A stretch of 64,000 nt of DNA from Hexactinellida sp. DTS-2022 (GCA_028753945.1 JAPNXP010000001.1:8546501-8610500); one strand, 5' to 3'; positions 45,159-56,127 are shown, counted from the first letter of the stretch. Notes: a model not told the origin generated them from the letters alone. Program-made: numbers and translations.

Positions 45159-47319
45159 CCCAAAAAGCTATAATATTACTAATGAGTTTGAGTTCACCTG
45201 TGGCTAGTGAATTACACACTGTGACTTAATAACGCGTGCCTAAAATTCATTTTGGGTTGTGATTACTGTAATTTGTTTGGGGAATTATGTTGAGTAAGTT
45301 ATTCTCATTGCTCAATAGTTATTAATTATTAGTTAATTAATAGCTCAATAGTTCTTAAGGGTAGCTCGTTCAGCTATATTAAAGGTTAGCTTGTTAGCTC
45401 AATTAAATTGAGACATGTGGTTGGTAAATTATACGCAATTAATTATTTCAGTAAATTGTATTGCAAAGTAATTTACTAACTCTGGGTGTAATCTCTCCAT
45501 AATAATGGTTTAAAGAGGAGTTGCAAAATATTTGATTTAATAGTAATAAACATTTATAGATCTCACCATAAACAATTCTTTTTGCAGGAGCTGGGTTAGT
45601 GAATTATTTAATTTAATTGATAGCAATAATTAACATAATAAATCCCATCGTTAGGCAGAACCAAAATCTTAGATTACTTAACTTAATTCATTTCTAGTAG
45701 AAATCCTAGGTTCCATTGATAGTCTTATTATAGAAGCCAATATAGGTGTAATAAATAAACAATGCATTAGAGACTCTAAGCGCATTCTGTTAACAAACAA
45801 ATCAGATTGATAGTAATATTATGCATACATATGTCATTGACGTAAGCTAAATACATCACGAATAGAAATAAACTGATGGAAGCCAAACTGGATTAATCAA
45901 GTATGTAATTTCGGAAATAATGTAGGTGAAGATTAAATCATCAAACCTTAATATATGCAATGATGCAGCAATAGGAGGTTACATTTTTGTTATTGCCTGG
46001 CGCAGATTAAGTGCGAAAATTATAAAAATTTCTAGAGACATGCAATACATTCTGTTTTATAATGTGACAAAATTATTTGTCGATTGAACCAAAAATGTAA
46101 GAGCTGAATCCAAATTAGTTCCTACGTGACGTCACATTCCCATAAATTGGTATACGTGTGTCTCATTGCATGTTGTGTTATTATCGAAAATTGTGGGCGA
46201 ATCGAATGAAAACTGAATGAGTTATCCCCAAATATGTGCGTTTATGATGTCATAATCCCGTTATTTCGCTTAGAAAACCAATAGATCGTTGTCAGCGTGT
46301 AAAATTACCCCTGTATGCCAATTTTCAGCTTTCTAGGACTCGTAGTCTTTCCTATTAATTCTGGACAAACACACACTTGCACTTTGCTATACCTGTGTTG
46401 GTACGATACACTATTTATGGTTGATTAGTGTAGGGACTAATTAATTAACTGTGTCACAATCAGAAGTAAAATGGGAATTCGTGAACTGCTATCAGGTGTA
46501 GAAATTTAGTGTACGTCTAATGATTTGAATTTTCTACAAATCGGAGCAAAATTGGGAAGCTAGTACAAAGTATCTGTTTTTCGCAACTGTGACGTCATAA
46601 TTCCGTTATTTTGTTTCAAAAACCAATAGATCGTTGTCGCAGTACAAAGTTACCCCTGTATACAAATTTTCAGCTTTCTGGGACTCGTAGTCTTTCCAAT
46701 TAATTACGGACAAACATCCAAACACACAACAATTCCGCTTTTAATATAGAGATAGGTGTAGTCCTAAACCATTTCTCATCACCACTTAATAAGCTTTATT
46801 GGAAAACATTGATTTAAATATAGATTTGGAAGAAACTTATCAAGATTTTTTAATAAACAACATAATGACAGATATCTGATAGGTAAGAATTAGCTAATCT
46901 ACAAAACAGGGTGGAGGCAATCCTCCTGTGGAGAGTGCCAAAATAATAATATAGGCTAAGGGGAACGCCTTAGGTAAATAAATGTGATATACTGAGTCCC
47001 TAAATATGAATTCCCATTTCCCATTCGCCAATAATAAATTTCATATGGATAAGTTAACTATTATAAATCTAGAGATTTTAACAATATTACCATATATGGA
47101 AAGGTGTGAACATCGCATAACTTACATTCCACAAATATTTTGGATAAACCAATATGACCGTTGGACTCCCAAAACATGACTTCCTATACGACAATAATAC
47201 ATTTCCTGTGTCTAGCATTAGCGGATTACGGGATATCAATACGTAACAATACTGTTTTAGGCCTACGCTAATTTGACCGTAAAACGAAGTTTAGAGTCCC
47301 TATATTAAAGAAGTCCCTG

Positions 47320-48094
47320 GACCAAGGTAGTCAACTGAAGGAAGAAGAAATACACATTTGTGACGTTTAAGGCGGAACCCAGAATTCTCTAAGCGAATCA
47401 ATACTTCATTTAGATTGCAAAAATGTTCTTCCTCGTCTTTTCCTGTAATCAGGATATCGTCCAGGTATACACAAACCCTCGGAATACCCCTAAGTATGTT
47501 TTCAATAGTCCTCTGAAATATCGCTGGTGCTGAAGAAATGCCAAATGGTAAACGGTTATACTGATATAGTCCTTTGTGAGTATTAATTGTTGTAAACTTC
47601 TTCGAGGCCTCTTCTAGTGAAATCTGTAAATATGCCTGTGCCAAGTCTAGTTTGGAGAAATACTTCCCACCAGCTAATGACACTAGTAAGTCATCAATTC
47701 GAGGCAAAGGGTAATGATCTATCTTGGATGCCTGATTGATGGTGACTTTGTAGTCTCCGCATATGCGAATCTTCCCGTCGCTCTTCACCACCGGTACGAC
47801 TGGAGAAGCCCAATCTGCGAAACAAACTGGTTCAATCACCCCTTGCTCTTCTAGCCGAGAAAGCTCTTGTTCCACCTTCCCACGAAACGCATGGGGCACT
47901 GTCCTAGCCCTGCAAAATTTTGGAGGCACATCTGGGTCGACGTAAATCTTTACCCGAACCCCGGTGATATTGCCTAGCTCATCATTAAACACCTTTGTGT
48001 GACTAGCCAAAATCCTCTGAAGGCCATCTGAAGAGCAAACCTTGTTCTGTCGACAAAAATTGATCTTAAGCCTCGCCAACCAATCCCTACCCAA
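47320..48094 (-). pseudogene. Gypsy-I reverse transcriptase (N-terminal and palm)
   Basis: RT motifs in order: DWASPVVPVVKSDG, CGDYKVTINQ, KLDLAQAYLQI, LPFGISSAPAIFQ, VYLDDILITG (catalytic DD intact), ending in SVDYLG where the fold-back element is inserted. Removing the insertion and one TSD copy would rejoin the reading frame to 41279. Confidence 0.92.
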
Positions 48095-48229
48095 GAGACT
48101 GGGCCCTACACTCCTACAATCAATAAACTAAGTCGTTCACATCTCCCTTTGACAGTAACCTCTACCTCGATTTCACCAATTACCTTAATCATCTCCCCAG
48201 TATATGTTCTTAATTTAGTGGTTGTGCCT

Positions 48230-48640
48230 GGAGGGTGGGAGCAACCGACGTTCAGAGTTGATCAAATGTCTTCTTGCTAATAATTGATTAGTTGCCCCAG
48301 TATCGATTTCCATTTCGACTTCTTTACCTTCTTGACTATTATGTTCAAAGGCGCGATGCCCAATTCCTTAATGCTAAACATATCATATCCTGAATAATTT
48401 GCGTCATCGATTTGTTCCGCGAAATGTATATCCCTTCGAGCATTGGGTGTAAACTGTGAGTCAGATTTGGGTCTACTTCGGCAAACTTTGGCGTTTATGG
48501 GAACTAAAAGATGTTGCTTCCTTGAAAGAACAATCTTTAGATTAATGTCTTCCCCCACATCTATAGCAACAAATCCCTTGGCCATGTCTGTAGTTCGCAT
48601 TTGACCTGAAGACCCTAAGGCATGAACTTGAACTGACTCC
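48230..48640 (-). pseudogene. Gypsy-I zinc knuckle and protease
   Basis: One frame shows a CCHC-like knuckle (CYRCGGRH, then SKDC after a stop, about 48530); further on the protease motif EIDTGAT lies near 48295. Frames are broken; the apparent ORF at 48277-48600 is mostly a different frame. Confidence 0.65.
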
Positions 48641-48969
48641 CAGTGACGGCGTCAGGGGGGGGCCAGGGGGGGCACACTTTTGAAAGATTCTTTGGAAAAC
48701 AAATATTCTCAGATATTTTTAGCGAAATATGAACAATATTGAACATGAACAACAAGATCCACCAGTTTGAAATGCGAACGGCTTGCGATTCTTGGAGTTT
48801 TGGGCAAATTGGGATTAGTTTTTTATACTCTACTGGGCAAATATGTGGATTCTCGAGTCTCGACGGCAACTATGAATTCCTGCGCTTTTTCTAAAAAGGT
48901 GTGCCCCCCCTGGGTTCAGGTTTTCCCACCTGGTGCCCCCCCAGCGGCGGCGCCCTGGCGCCGCCACTG
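48641..48969. mobile_element. hAT MITE in gypsy gag
   Basis: 329 bp; ends CAGTGACGGCGTCAGGG and GCCCTGGCGCCGCCACTG; exact TSD CTGACTCC (48633-48640, 48970-48977). G/C runs next to both ends. Confidence 0.93.
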
Positions 48970-48977
48970 CTGACTCC

Positions 48978-49605
48978 TGGCTACTAGTGTCCACAATTGC
49001 TGTTTTGATGCTGTTGTGTCGACTGCTGCTGCCTGAAAGGGCCTCTCCCAAATTGCATGGATTCCCTCCTTGCGTTGCACTTGGAGATCATGGGCGTTAC
49101 GTTCTGCTGACTCCACTGCTTGAGCTAAATCAAATGCCCTTTTGTAAGTCAAGTCGGCCTCAGAGAGTAGCCTCCGTTGGATACGTCCGTCGTTTATACC
49201 GCACACCAAGCGATCACGTAGCATGTCATGTAGAGTGTCACCAAACCCGCAATGTTCCGATAGTCTCTTTAGCTCTGCCACAAATTTCTTAACCAACTTC
49301 GATTCCTTGCGTGTTCGAGACTTAAAAATGAACCTCTGAACTATAATAGAAGGTTTAGGATCCCAATGTTCCTTCACTAGTAGAACAATTTCAGCGTAAG
49401 TTTTATCTGCTGGTTTATCCGGAGCAAGCAAATTTTTGACAAGCTGGTAGGTTTGTGGTCCGCAACAGCTAAGGAGAATCGCCTTTTGTTTGCCTTCCGC
49501 TTCTATTTCATTCGCTGAGAAATAATGTTGGAGTCTTTCTGTATAAGAAGTCCAATCTTCATTACTATTATCAAATTCACTAATGGTTCCGTAACGAGTT
49601 GCCAT
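48978..49605 (-). pseudogene. Gypsy-I gag
   Basis: Starts MATRYGTISEFDNSNEDW (start at 49605) and carries the retrotransposon gag pattern (YTERLQHYFSANEI, AILLSCCGPQTYQL, FVAELKRLSEHCGFG, LRDRLVCGI). The region is open until the MITE at 48969, which cuts the C-terminus. Capsid protein of the element. Confidence 0.88.
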
Positions 49606-49628
49606 TGTGATCCCACCTTCGTCGCCAA

Positions 49629-50095
49629 TGTAATAATATTGGGAGTGTCTCTATCAGTGCTCGACAAAATTAAATTTTGATGGTGGCTAATTAAGCCACC
49701 ACCTCACTTTTTCTGGTGGCTAAAGAATAATTAACGGCCGGTTTAACAAACCACTGATGGCTTGACAAACTTCTGATGCCGGTAATAACACTAATTTTAA
49801 TAACAAATATTGGAATGAGCAATATAATCAAGACAACATCAAATAATTCCACAATTTATGGTGGATTAGTTAAGCCACCAAAGTTAAAATTTGGTTGCTT
49901 AAGAAAGATTTTTGGTGGCTAACGCCACCAAACCACCTAATTTGTCGAGCACTGGTCTCTATTACTAGATTGATAATTCAGTTACACAAGACTAGAATGC
50001 AACAAAGCCTAATTGGTAACTATTTATACTAACTAGTAGTATAGTTTAGTCATTCTAAGGAATATTCTAGAATAACCTCCCACTAAGATACTACA
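49629..50095 (-). mobile_element. Gypsy-I 5' LTR with MITE insertion
   Basis: TGTAGTATCTTAGTGGG...ATATTATTACA on the minus strand; about 159 bp once the MITE and one TSD are removed. Close match to 22907-23060. Confidence 0.88.
49655..49954. mobile_element. hAT MITE in the LTR
   Basis: 300 bp; ends CAGTGCTCGACAAA / TTTGTCGAGCACTG; exact TSD GTCTCTAT (49647-49654, 49955-49962). GGTGGCT/AGCCACC motifs inside. Confidence 0.94.
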
Positions 50096-50540
50096 AGAGG
50101 TCTGCCTTTTAGGAGCCTATCATAAACTTTGTGAGAGGTGTATGAATGTTTGTTATAAGCATGCGCAAGATGTACTACTACTGTGAGTAATGAACGTTAA
50201 TCAAATAATCTAATTTTAGTGTCTTTTATTAATCATATTCAGCATCACACAGTATTTACGTACACATTTAACGAATCTGGTTATTAAATGTTCTCGGCCA
50301 ATGTCTCAAGTTCTAACTTTCGTTCTATCACGCGGTTAACAACTCCCAGAGAAACGCTAAACTTAGCGGCAACAGTCCGCTGACAGGGCCGGATTAAGCT
50401 GGTGGCCGGCTTCTTTCGGACAGCTGGTGGGCGGCATATGCAACCAAAATTAATTTGTACATAATGCCTTTATTTATTATAAAAGAAACTGTAGATTCAA
50501 GTAAATTTAAGTGTTCCTGCATAGAAATAACAAATACAAT
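50096..50540. other. Unassigned; helix-turn-helix-like fragment and a hAT-like end
   Basis: The minus strand at about 50283-50388 reads RTVAAKFSVSLGVVNRVIER, a helix-turn-helix-like stretch seen in transposases. It is cut by a CAGGGCCGGATTAAGC hAT-type end at about 50384. No complete gene. Confidence 0.3.
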
Positions 50541-50542
50541 TA

Positions 50543-50716
50543 CAGTAGTGTTCGCCTAATAGCAATTGCTCTAATAGCAATATTTGCTCTATTAGCAAGT
50601 TACTTTTTGTCCCCAAGCGAGCATTTAATGTTAAATTTGTTCCTCTAATAGCAAGTTCGCCTATTAGCAAGGAAATTTCGTGCAAAATGCGACTTGCTAT
50701 TAGGCGAACACCACTG
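50543..50716. mobile_element. Mariner-type MITE with AATAGCAA motifs
   Basis: 174 bp; ends CAGTAGTGTTCGCC / GGCGAACACCACTG; TA on both sides (50541-42, 50717-18); repeated CTAATAGCAA inside. Confidence 0.9.
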
Positions 50717-51510
50717 TACTGTAAATTAAATCAAAATGAAATACACATTGACCATTGAACGGATTTTAGCAACAAATTAGATGATTGTGAAGTTAGCAGT
50801 GAAAGAACCGTGTACAACTTAACACCCTATAACTTAGTGATACATGATCCGATTGAGGCGCCATTTGGACTCAGATCATTTCAGCCTAGGAGGTTTCTGT
50901 CATTTAAGTAGAACTCTCCCTAACACCTCTACACCAGACAGTGACATAGCAAATATTATCAATCTTTTATGCATCATCGTCACTTGTCTTTAGAACAGAT
51001 CTGGATTTGTATGTACCATTTCTGGAGGAAATGAATATTATGTATTATTCGAGTGTAGGTACTAATCTAGTTAATATAACGTTACAAACTTGGTTAAAAA
51101 GAATTAGTACGTACTAAGTCGAAGCGTACTGACTGAGTTCTATGTAATGTATAACTTGGCCTACTTCATACTCATTTTGTTTTTCATTGTATGTTTCTAA
51201 ATGGTAACTTAATGTCATCAACACTGACTTGTACCAATCTATGAATTCTGTTGATGTTAGATTATTTTGGGCTAGATAGTAATTATACGTACCGTATAGC
51301 TACTCCACATATTAAAAAGTACAATACACATGCTCGTTAGGTACAATACACATGCGTTAGAAAAGTACAATACAAATAATATAATGTACAAATAATATAG
51401 TGTATGTATACAAATAGTATAATGAATGTATTCAGGAAACATAAAATCAAATAGTTAATCAATTAGATAAAAGAAAGAAAAATTGAGACGAGTCGAGTAA
51501 GAAGAGGTTC
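50717..51510. other. No gene recognised
   Basis: AT-rich sequence with short direct repeats (AAAGTACAATACA at 51314-51373, ATAATATA motifs to 51430). I see no coding signal. Confidence 0.5.
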
Positions 51511-51856
51511 TAAAATTCATTTCAATTGACATGGTTTGCACCTAAATGCTGTAACCTTGGCTTTCGAATTTGCTAGCCCAGCGCAAGGCTTATGGTACCA
51601 GTTTTGGCAATGTGGGCATTCCACCATAAATTTAAAAAAGCAAATGAATGAAGGCGACAGAAACAAAATAACTCAATTTCAAATTGGTGTTCACGGATAG
51701 TTTGAACTTTAGACTTAAGTTTCCTGTTCTTAATAATTGGAAACGGAATTATCTTTTGTGTGCGAAAACATTCACTAAGACTAAGATGATCTCTCATCTT
51801 ATTTTGTTGCCACCTTTGATTAGTAGGATCTTGACCCATTGCCAATGCCACACAGG

Positions 51857-52012
51857 CATAGGCGTCATAAATGCAAAAGTCAATCCTTCGGACCGCAAGG
51901 AAATTCCGGGTAATGTCCGGGTAAACTCCGGGTATAGTAATAGTAGCATAGGGGCAACCCTTCCGGGCCGCCCGGACATTTCCGGGCACTCGGGCGGGTT
52001 ACGACGCCTATG
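51857..52012. mobile_element. hAT MITE, CATAGGCGTC family, in the Ulp1-PHD exon
   Basis: 156 bp; ends CATAGGCGTCATAA / TTACGACGCCTATG; exact TSD CACACAGG (51849-51856, 52013-52020). Adds 164 bp and breaks the frame. Confidence 0.94.
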
Positions 52013-52297
52013 CACACAGGTTGCAATTGCAAACATGCCACAATCTGCGCCGCCACTCTGTTGTTGCTGATTAGCTTGTACATGAACGGTTAGATTCCCC
52101 ACCTCCCTACGGTACAATAGCGCTAGCTGTATGTCGAGGTCCTGACTTGTTGACTCCATGTACAAAGAACCATTGAGTGAAACTCTATGATTTTCGTCAA
52201 CGTGTGAACATACCCAGTGTAAGTGGCCGTCGTTGTGGATCTGCGTACTGTCACGAGGAGCCTTAGGAAATTGAAGTTTCTAGAATTGAATTAGATA

Positions 52298-52397
52298 CAG
52301 TAGAACCCAGGGTTTCATCTTTACCCCCTTCAAATATATGTTTTAGGAAAAGACCCCCTGAGAAATATCTCTGTTCGTATTTAACGAGGTTCTACTG
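52298..52397. mobile_element. Mariner-type MITE in the Ulp1-PHD intron
   Basis: 100 bp; ends CAGTAGAACC / GAGGTTCTACTG; TA on the left, TC on the right. Confidence 0.7.
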
Positions 52398-52964
52398 TCT
52401 TATGTTTGTACTACGTCTTCGTGGAATTTTGGATTCAATTACATTATTTGTTTTGGAACTACGTATATACTAAGATATTCTTAATCCGACACATATTACC
52501 TATCCCAATTTGTGTCGGATTAAGCAGGTTCTATTTTAATATATAAACAGTTGTAAAGTAATTGGAAACATAAATTGTTCGAAGTTTGAAAGTCTTTCGT
52601 GATACTTATATCAGTACAAAATGTTGTTACCTGAGAAAAGATGGAATCTTGTAAGCCCAACACATGGGAGAAACTGTTCTTCAGAAGATCCTAAAGCAAT
52701 TTAACTTATTAAAGTTTTGTTGGTAAATTTCAGTAGCATTACTTCAACCTTAGTTGTTCAATTAGTTTTTCAATGACACATATTATACATAACAAGTGTA
52801 TTAAAGAACTTAGCCTACAACGAAAATTACCACTTTCAAAGAAAATAATGTGTGCACTAACGTAACCATTGGCTATTTTTTTGAAATTTATCGGATATCT
52901 ATACTATATCATCTACATTATATGCAGTTCCAACGATGTTCTTATAACCGATATCCACTTGTAG

Positions 52965-52996
52965 TTACTTAGTTACTTAGTTACTTAGTTAATTAC

Positions 52997-53027
<31 letters not shown>

Positions 53028-53072
53028 ATTACTTAATTAGTTAGTAGTTGTTTGTTTGTTTGTTTGTTGTGT
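52965..53072 (+). repeat. TTAG/TTTG microsatellites
   Basis: Runs of ACTTAGTT and TTAG units (52965-53046) followed by a TTTG run (53051-53068), directly upstream of the first BBS2 exon. Confidence 0.9.
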
Positions 53073-53083
53073 ATCCACTGTAA

Positions 53084-53209
53084 TTAGTTCCATTTGTTGT
53101 TCCGGTATTTACACTCAAGTTGCATCAGAAGATTTACCCACGACTTGTGACAGTCGGGAAATTCGATGGAATTAATCCCAGCATTGCTGCTGCCACAACT
53201 GGAGGCAAG
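53084..53209 (+). CDS. BBS2: BBS2, N-terminal exon (partial)
   Basis: Encodes [15 protein letters not shown] and [19 protein letters not shown], matching the start of the beta-propeller of Bardet-Biedl syndrome 2 protein, a BBSome subunit that carries membrane proteins to cilia. The donor AAG|GTAACA ends the exon. No in-frame ATG lies between the upstream stop (TAA at about 53077) and the conserved VPVF, so the start codon is in an earlier exon (a TTAG acceptor at about 53083 is possible) or has been lost next to the microsatellite. Confidence 0.88.
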
Positions 53210-53336
53210 GTAACAAATAATAAAATATAAAATAACAAAATAATAATTATAAAATATTAAATCATTAAATATTCAATAATTTAATTCCTACTATGTAGAT
53301 AGTATGTATATAGTTTGTTTGCATGTGTATAATTTA

Positions 53337-53519
53337 CAGTCGAATCCGCTTTATAGAGTCACCTCGGGACCAGGTTGCTTTGATCCGATTATGCGGAGAA
53401 ATCTATTAACAGAAAATATTTTAAACAAAATGTAATTCCGTTCTATAAATCCTATGAAATTTTACCCCATTAAGCGGAGAAATATATTAACCGGTGGCTC
53501 TATTAAGAGGAATCGACTG
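53337..53519. mobile_element. Mariner-type MITE in BBS2 intron
   Basis: 183 bp; ends CAGTCGAATCCGC / TTAAGAGGAATCGACTG; TA on both sides (53335-36, 53520-21). Confidence 0.9.
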
Positions 53520-53607
53520 TAGTTTGTTTATATCTGTATACAGTTTATCTACACCTGTATAATGTTCCTAATAAGACCTGTATATATATATATGTGTCTA
53601 TCTACAG

Positions 53608-53847
53608 ATATTCATCCACAGAGCACATACACACACCAAACACGAGAATACCGGCCGTATAACGGTAGGGAACGGACCGAGCAGTAGTCTGGAAGTAGAC
53701 TGTGTGTTTCTAAATATCGGACAGCACATAACGGCCATAGCACCTGGGGCTTTGTCGAATGGAGATAAAGAGTTGTTGTTTGTTGGAACTCAGAATAATC
53801 TGTTAGCTTATGATGTGGAGAATAATCAGGATGTGTTTTATAAAGAG
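53608..53847 (+). CDS. BBS2: BBS2, second visible exon
   Basis: 80 codons in phase with the exon before, between TCTACAG and GAG|GTATTT. It reads IFIHRAHTHTKHENTGR, then LNIGQHITAIAPGAL and LLFVGTQNNLLAYDVENNQDVFYKE, the conserved VGTQTNLLAYDV region of BBS2. No stop and no frameshift, so the gene looks functional here. Later exons are not in the next 10 kb that I could recognise; the following intron would have to contain the MITEs and possibly the glycosyltransferase gene, or the gene is a fragment. Confidence 0.9.
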
Positions 53848-53884
53848 GTATTTGTTGTTATTTTGATTTGTAAACAACAAACTA

Positions 53885-54054
53885 CAGTGGAACCTCGTTA
53901 GTAGGAACACTAGGGAACCGTCAAATGCGTCTACTTATCCATTATTCGTATTAACTAATGTCATTTGTATTGAAAGGCTTTGAAGGGGATTGAAATAGTG
54001 TTCGTATTATCCGGATTTCGTAATAACCGTGTTAGTAGTAACGAGATTCTATTG
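53885..54054. mobile_element. Mariner-type MITE, CAGTGGAACCTCGTTAG ends
   Basis: Left TA and CAGTGGAACCTCGTTAG; the right end is degraded (AACGAGATTCTATTG). Confidence 0.7.
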
Positions 54055-54206
54055 CATATTATTGTTCGTAATATAAAAGGGTTACATGTTTGTCGTACCA
54101 ACACCTTTTCATTATAAAAACCCTGCTTTGCAAAGTGAATTTTTTATTCTTTAAATGACCTTGCCAGTGTCCGAAAATTACATTTGAAATTCCCATTAAA
54201 CATATA

Positions 54207-54393
54207 CAGTAGAGCCTCTGAACAACGGACACCTTGGGACCGGAACCGTTGTCCGTTATTTAGAAGTTGTCCGCTATTTAGAGGTTCCTTTTCTATTAGA
54301 CATTTGCTAAATAAATAAATCCGTGCCACGAGGGTTGTCCGTTATTTAGAGGTTGTCCGCTATTTGGAGTGTCCGTTATGGGAGGCTTCACTG
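54207..54393 (+). mobile_element. CAGTAGAGCCTCTGAAC mariner-type MITE, copy 1
   Basis: 187 bp; ends CAGTAGAGCCTCTG / GGGAGGCTTCACTG; repeated GTCCGTTATTTAGA and GTCCGCTATTT motifs inside. TA on the left only. Confidence 0.88.
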
Positions 54394-54715
54394 TTGCTGT
54401 TAGTTTGTTTGTTAAATTCTCTCTTTTGGATTCTCTATTTATTTTCATATAAATAAGCAATTACAAATACTAATTGGCTCAATTCATTTGTTATTAAGAC
54501 AAATATTATTCATTAATTCCATTTCACAAATATGTTGCTATGTTTGTACCCCTGTTTACACAAAGTTAGAAAGTGTAAAAGTTGAAAAATAGGTTTATTA
54601 GTTACAAATATATATAAACAAATAGATAATGAATAGTAAACAACAACAAACTAGTAAATATAAACAACACCATCATCACAAACAGAAATAATATTATTAT
54701 TATTATCAACAGTTA

Positions 54716-54902
54716 CAGTGGAGCCTCCCATAACGGACACTCCAAATAGCGGACAACTTCTAAATAACGGACAACCCTCGTGGCACGGATTTATTTATTT
54801 AGCATATGTCTAATAGAAAAGGAACCTCTAAATAGCGGACAACCTCTAAATAACGGACAACGGTTCCGGTCCCAAGGTGTCCGTTGTTCAGAGGCTCTAC
54901 TG
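54716..54902 (-). mobile_element. Same MITE family, copy 2, inverted
   Basis: 187 bp, opposite orientation to copy 1 and about 95% alike; TA on both sides (54714-15, 54903-04). Confidence 0.92.
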
Positions 54903-54917
54903 TAGTCTCAAATCTAT

Positions 54918-55577
54918 ATTATTAAATCTCGATTGTTGTTTGTGTGAGTGTGTGTTTGTTTGTCCGGATTGTAATAAAGTGATTGGGGGAATAGAAACCG
55001 CAATTAATATTGGGATATAAACTAACTTTCAAATGTTATAATAGGTAAACAAATGTTATAATAGGTAAACAAGTATGCTGAACACGATTTTCGCGTTTAA
55101 AAATTTCTCATATGAATATTTGTTGTTGTTTACACAAAATAGGTAAACAAATTAATGAAAATTCAAAATCAACCTAGAAGTTAGCTTCAACGAGTATTAT
55201 AGGTAAACAAGTATGCTGAACACGAATTTCGCGTTTAAAAATTTCTCATATGAATATTTGTTGTTGTTGTCTACACAAAATAGGTAAACAAATTAATGAA
55301 AATTCAAAATCAACCTAGAAGTTAGCTTCCAACGGGTATTATAGGTAAACAAGTATGCTGAACACGAATTTCGCATTATAAAATTCTAATATGAGTATTT
55401 GTTGTTGTTGTTGTTGTTTACACAAATAGGTCAACAAATTAATGAAAATTCAAAATCATAACGTCCCTTTCTACCATTTTCATGGTAGAAAGTCTGAGGA
55501 GTAAGGCCGCACAGCGGCCGTTAACTTGAGGTGCGTAACCGATCTGTCGCAAAGCGACCGAGACCGAAGGGCTCGTT
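54918..55577 (+). mobile_element. Helitron/Helentron-like non-autonomous element with satellite units
   Basis: Starts ATTAAATCTCGATTGTTGTT with a GTGTGTGTTTGTTTGTCCGG track, then about three satellite units (55030-55455; inverted relative to 43641-44890), then a serial-hairpin cassette (55458-55577) ending CGAGACCGAAGGGCTCGT. The plan (distinct 5' end, tandem core, 3' hairpin plus T) fits non-autonomous Helitron-family elements. No RepHel protein here. Confidence 0.6.
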
Positions 55578-55955
55578 AAATATATTACTAAACAAAGTTA
55601 TTCTGAAATAATTTTTTAGCATGCGCTTTATTTCCTTGTTGCCTTTTGGGATCAAATTTTTCGAAAAACTACATTGATATTATCTCAGAATAATATTTGA
55701 GACTTCCACGATCATAAAGTTCTTTATACCTAAACTAAGTCATGGATGAATCATCAATAGGAAATATTTATCAATGGTTTATAATTATAAATATTGGCAA
55801 ATATGACACTGACTATGTACTGATGTGTGGTGTAACCAGCAATAAAAGCTAATTACTAGTAATTAGCTGTACTGTACATTCGATGATGGATAAATCTGAT
55901 ATTTTCACTCAAGTAAGGAGGATAACGCACAAACATATCTAAAGCTTGTAAAGTT
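55578..55955. other. No gene recognised upstream of the glycosyltransferase
   Basis: AT-rich, unlike the upstream region in the palindrome copies; homology between the copies starts at the acceptor-like TTTCTTTCAG at about 55961. Confidence 0.5.
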
Positions 55956-56127
55956 TCTTTCAGATAGGACACTATCTGTATAATAAAATATATGCTTGAA
56001 TAAATAAATATACGAATAATTGAGGTGACTCTCTAGTTCTTTTCACAGAATCACAAATGCATCAATGTGTGAAGTACAAATTATATATAACATAAATCGA
56101 TGAAATTTTTTAAAAAATTCCAAAATA

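Larger units (their letters stand above)
41287..47319. mobile_element. 6.0-kb fold-back element with satellite core
   Basis: 6033 bp; ends CAGGGACTTCTTTAATATAG and its exact inverse; exact 7-bp TSD GACCAAG (41280-41286, 47320-47326) inside gypsy RT. Arms of about 2.3 kb (41287-43640 and 44890-47319) are inverted copies with some indels: the left arm has an extra tandem duplication (about 41400-41690) and a hairpin at 42731-42838. The core is a tandem satellite. Within the arms, sequences starting TCTCTATATTAAAAGCGG (42015) and containing ACTACGAGTCCCAGAAAGCT look like Helitron-type 5' ends facing inward. No transposase recognised, so it is non-autonomous. Confidence 0.9.
40622..50095 (-). mobile_element. 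Gypsy-I family retrotransposon, 3'-truncated and multiply interrupted
   Basis: Minus-strand element: 5' LTR 49629-50095 (with a MITE), primer-site region just inside (TTGGCGACGAAGGTGGG on the minus strand), gag, protease, RT, and the start of RNase H (WIWG motif near 40640). It lacks integrase and 3' LTR and ends against X repeat at 40622. Insertions: 48641-48969, 49655-49954, 41287-47319 and 40663-41098. Its LTR matches the gypsy-I LTRs in the palindrome. Confidence 0.85.
51517..52690 (-). pseudogene. Ulp1/C48-type cysteine protease with C-terminal PHD finger (spliced, MITE-interrupted)
   Basis: Two exons visible on the minus strand: 52690-52631 (GLQDSIFSQ motif, donor GTAACA, acceptor CTTTAG upstream) and 52279-51517 (acceptor TTCTAG). 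The second contains the catalytic His in HLHWVC, a Gln-rich stretch and the catalytic Cys in GGADCGMFAIA; a MITE (51857-52012) then interrupts it, it resumes at ALAMGQDP, and it ends with a PHD-type finger (CPHCQNWYHKPC, CKPC) after a frameshift. Ulp1 enzymes cleave SUMO-like modifiers; PHD fingers read chromatin. This pairing often travels in DNA transposons, so it may be transposon-derived. Earlier exons were not found. Confidence 0.75.

Noticed and set aside
42480-46300. CRISPR-like interpretation of the regular repeats at 43.6-44.9 kb
   Set aside because: Units are tandem with no variable spacers, and the context is an animal genome with fold-back arms.
48277-48600. 107-residue minus-strand ORF as the gypsy protease
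   Set aside because: Protease and zinc-knuckle motifs are in other frames of the same stretch; this frame has none.
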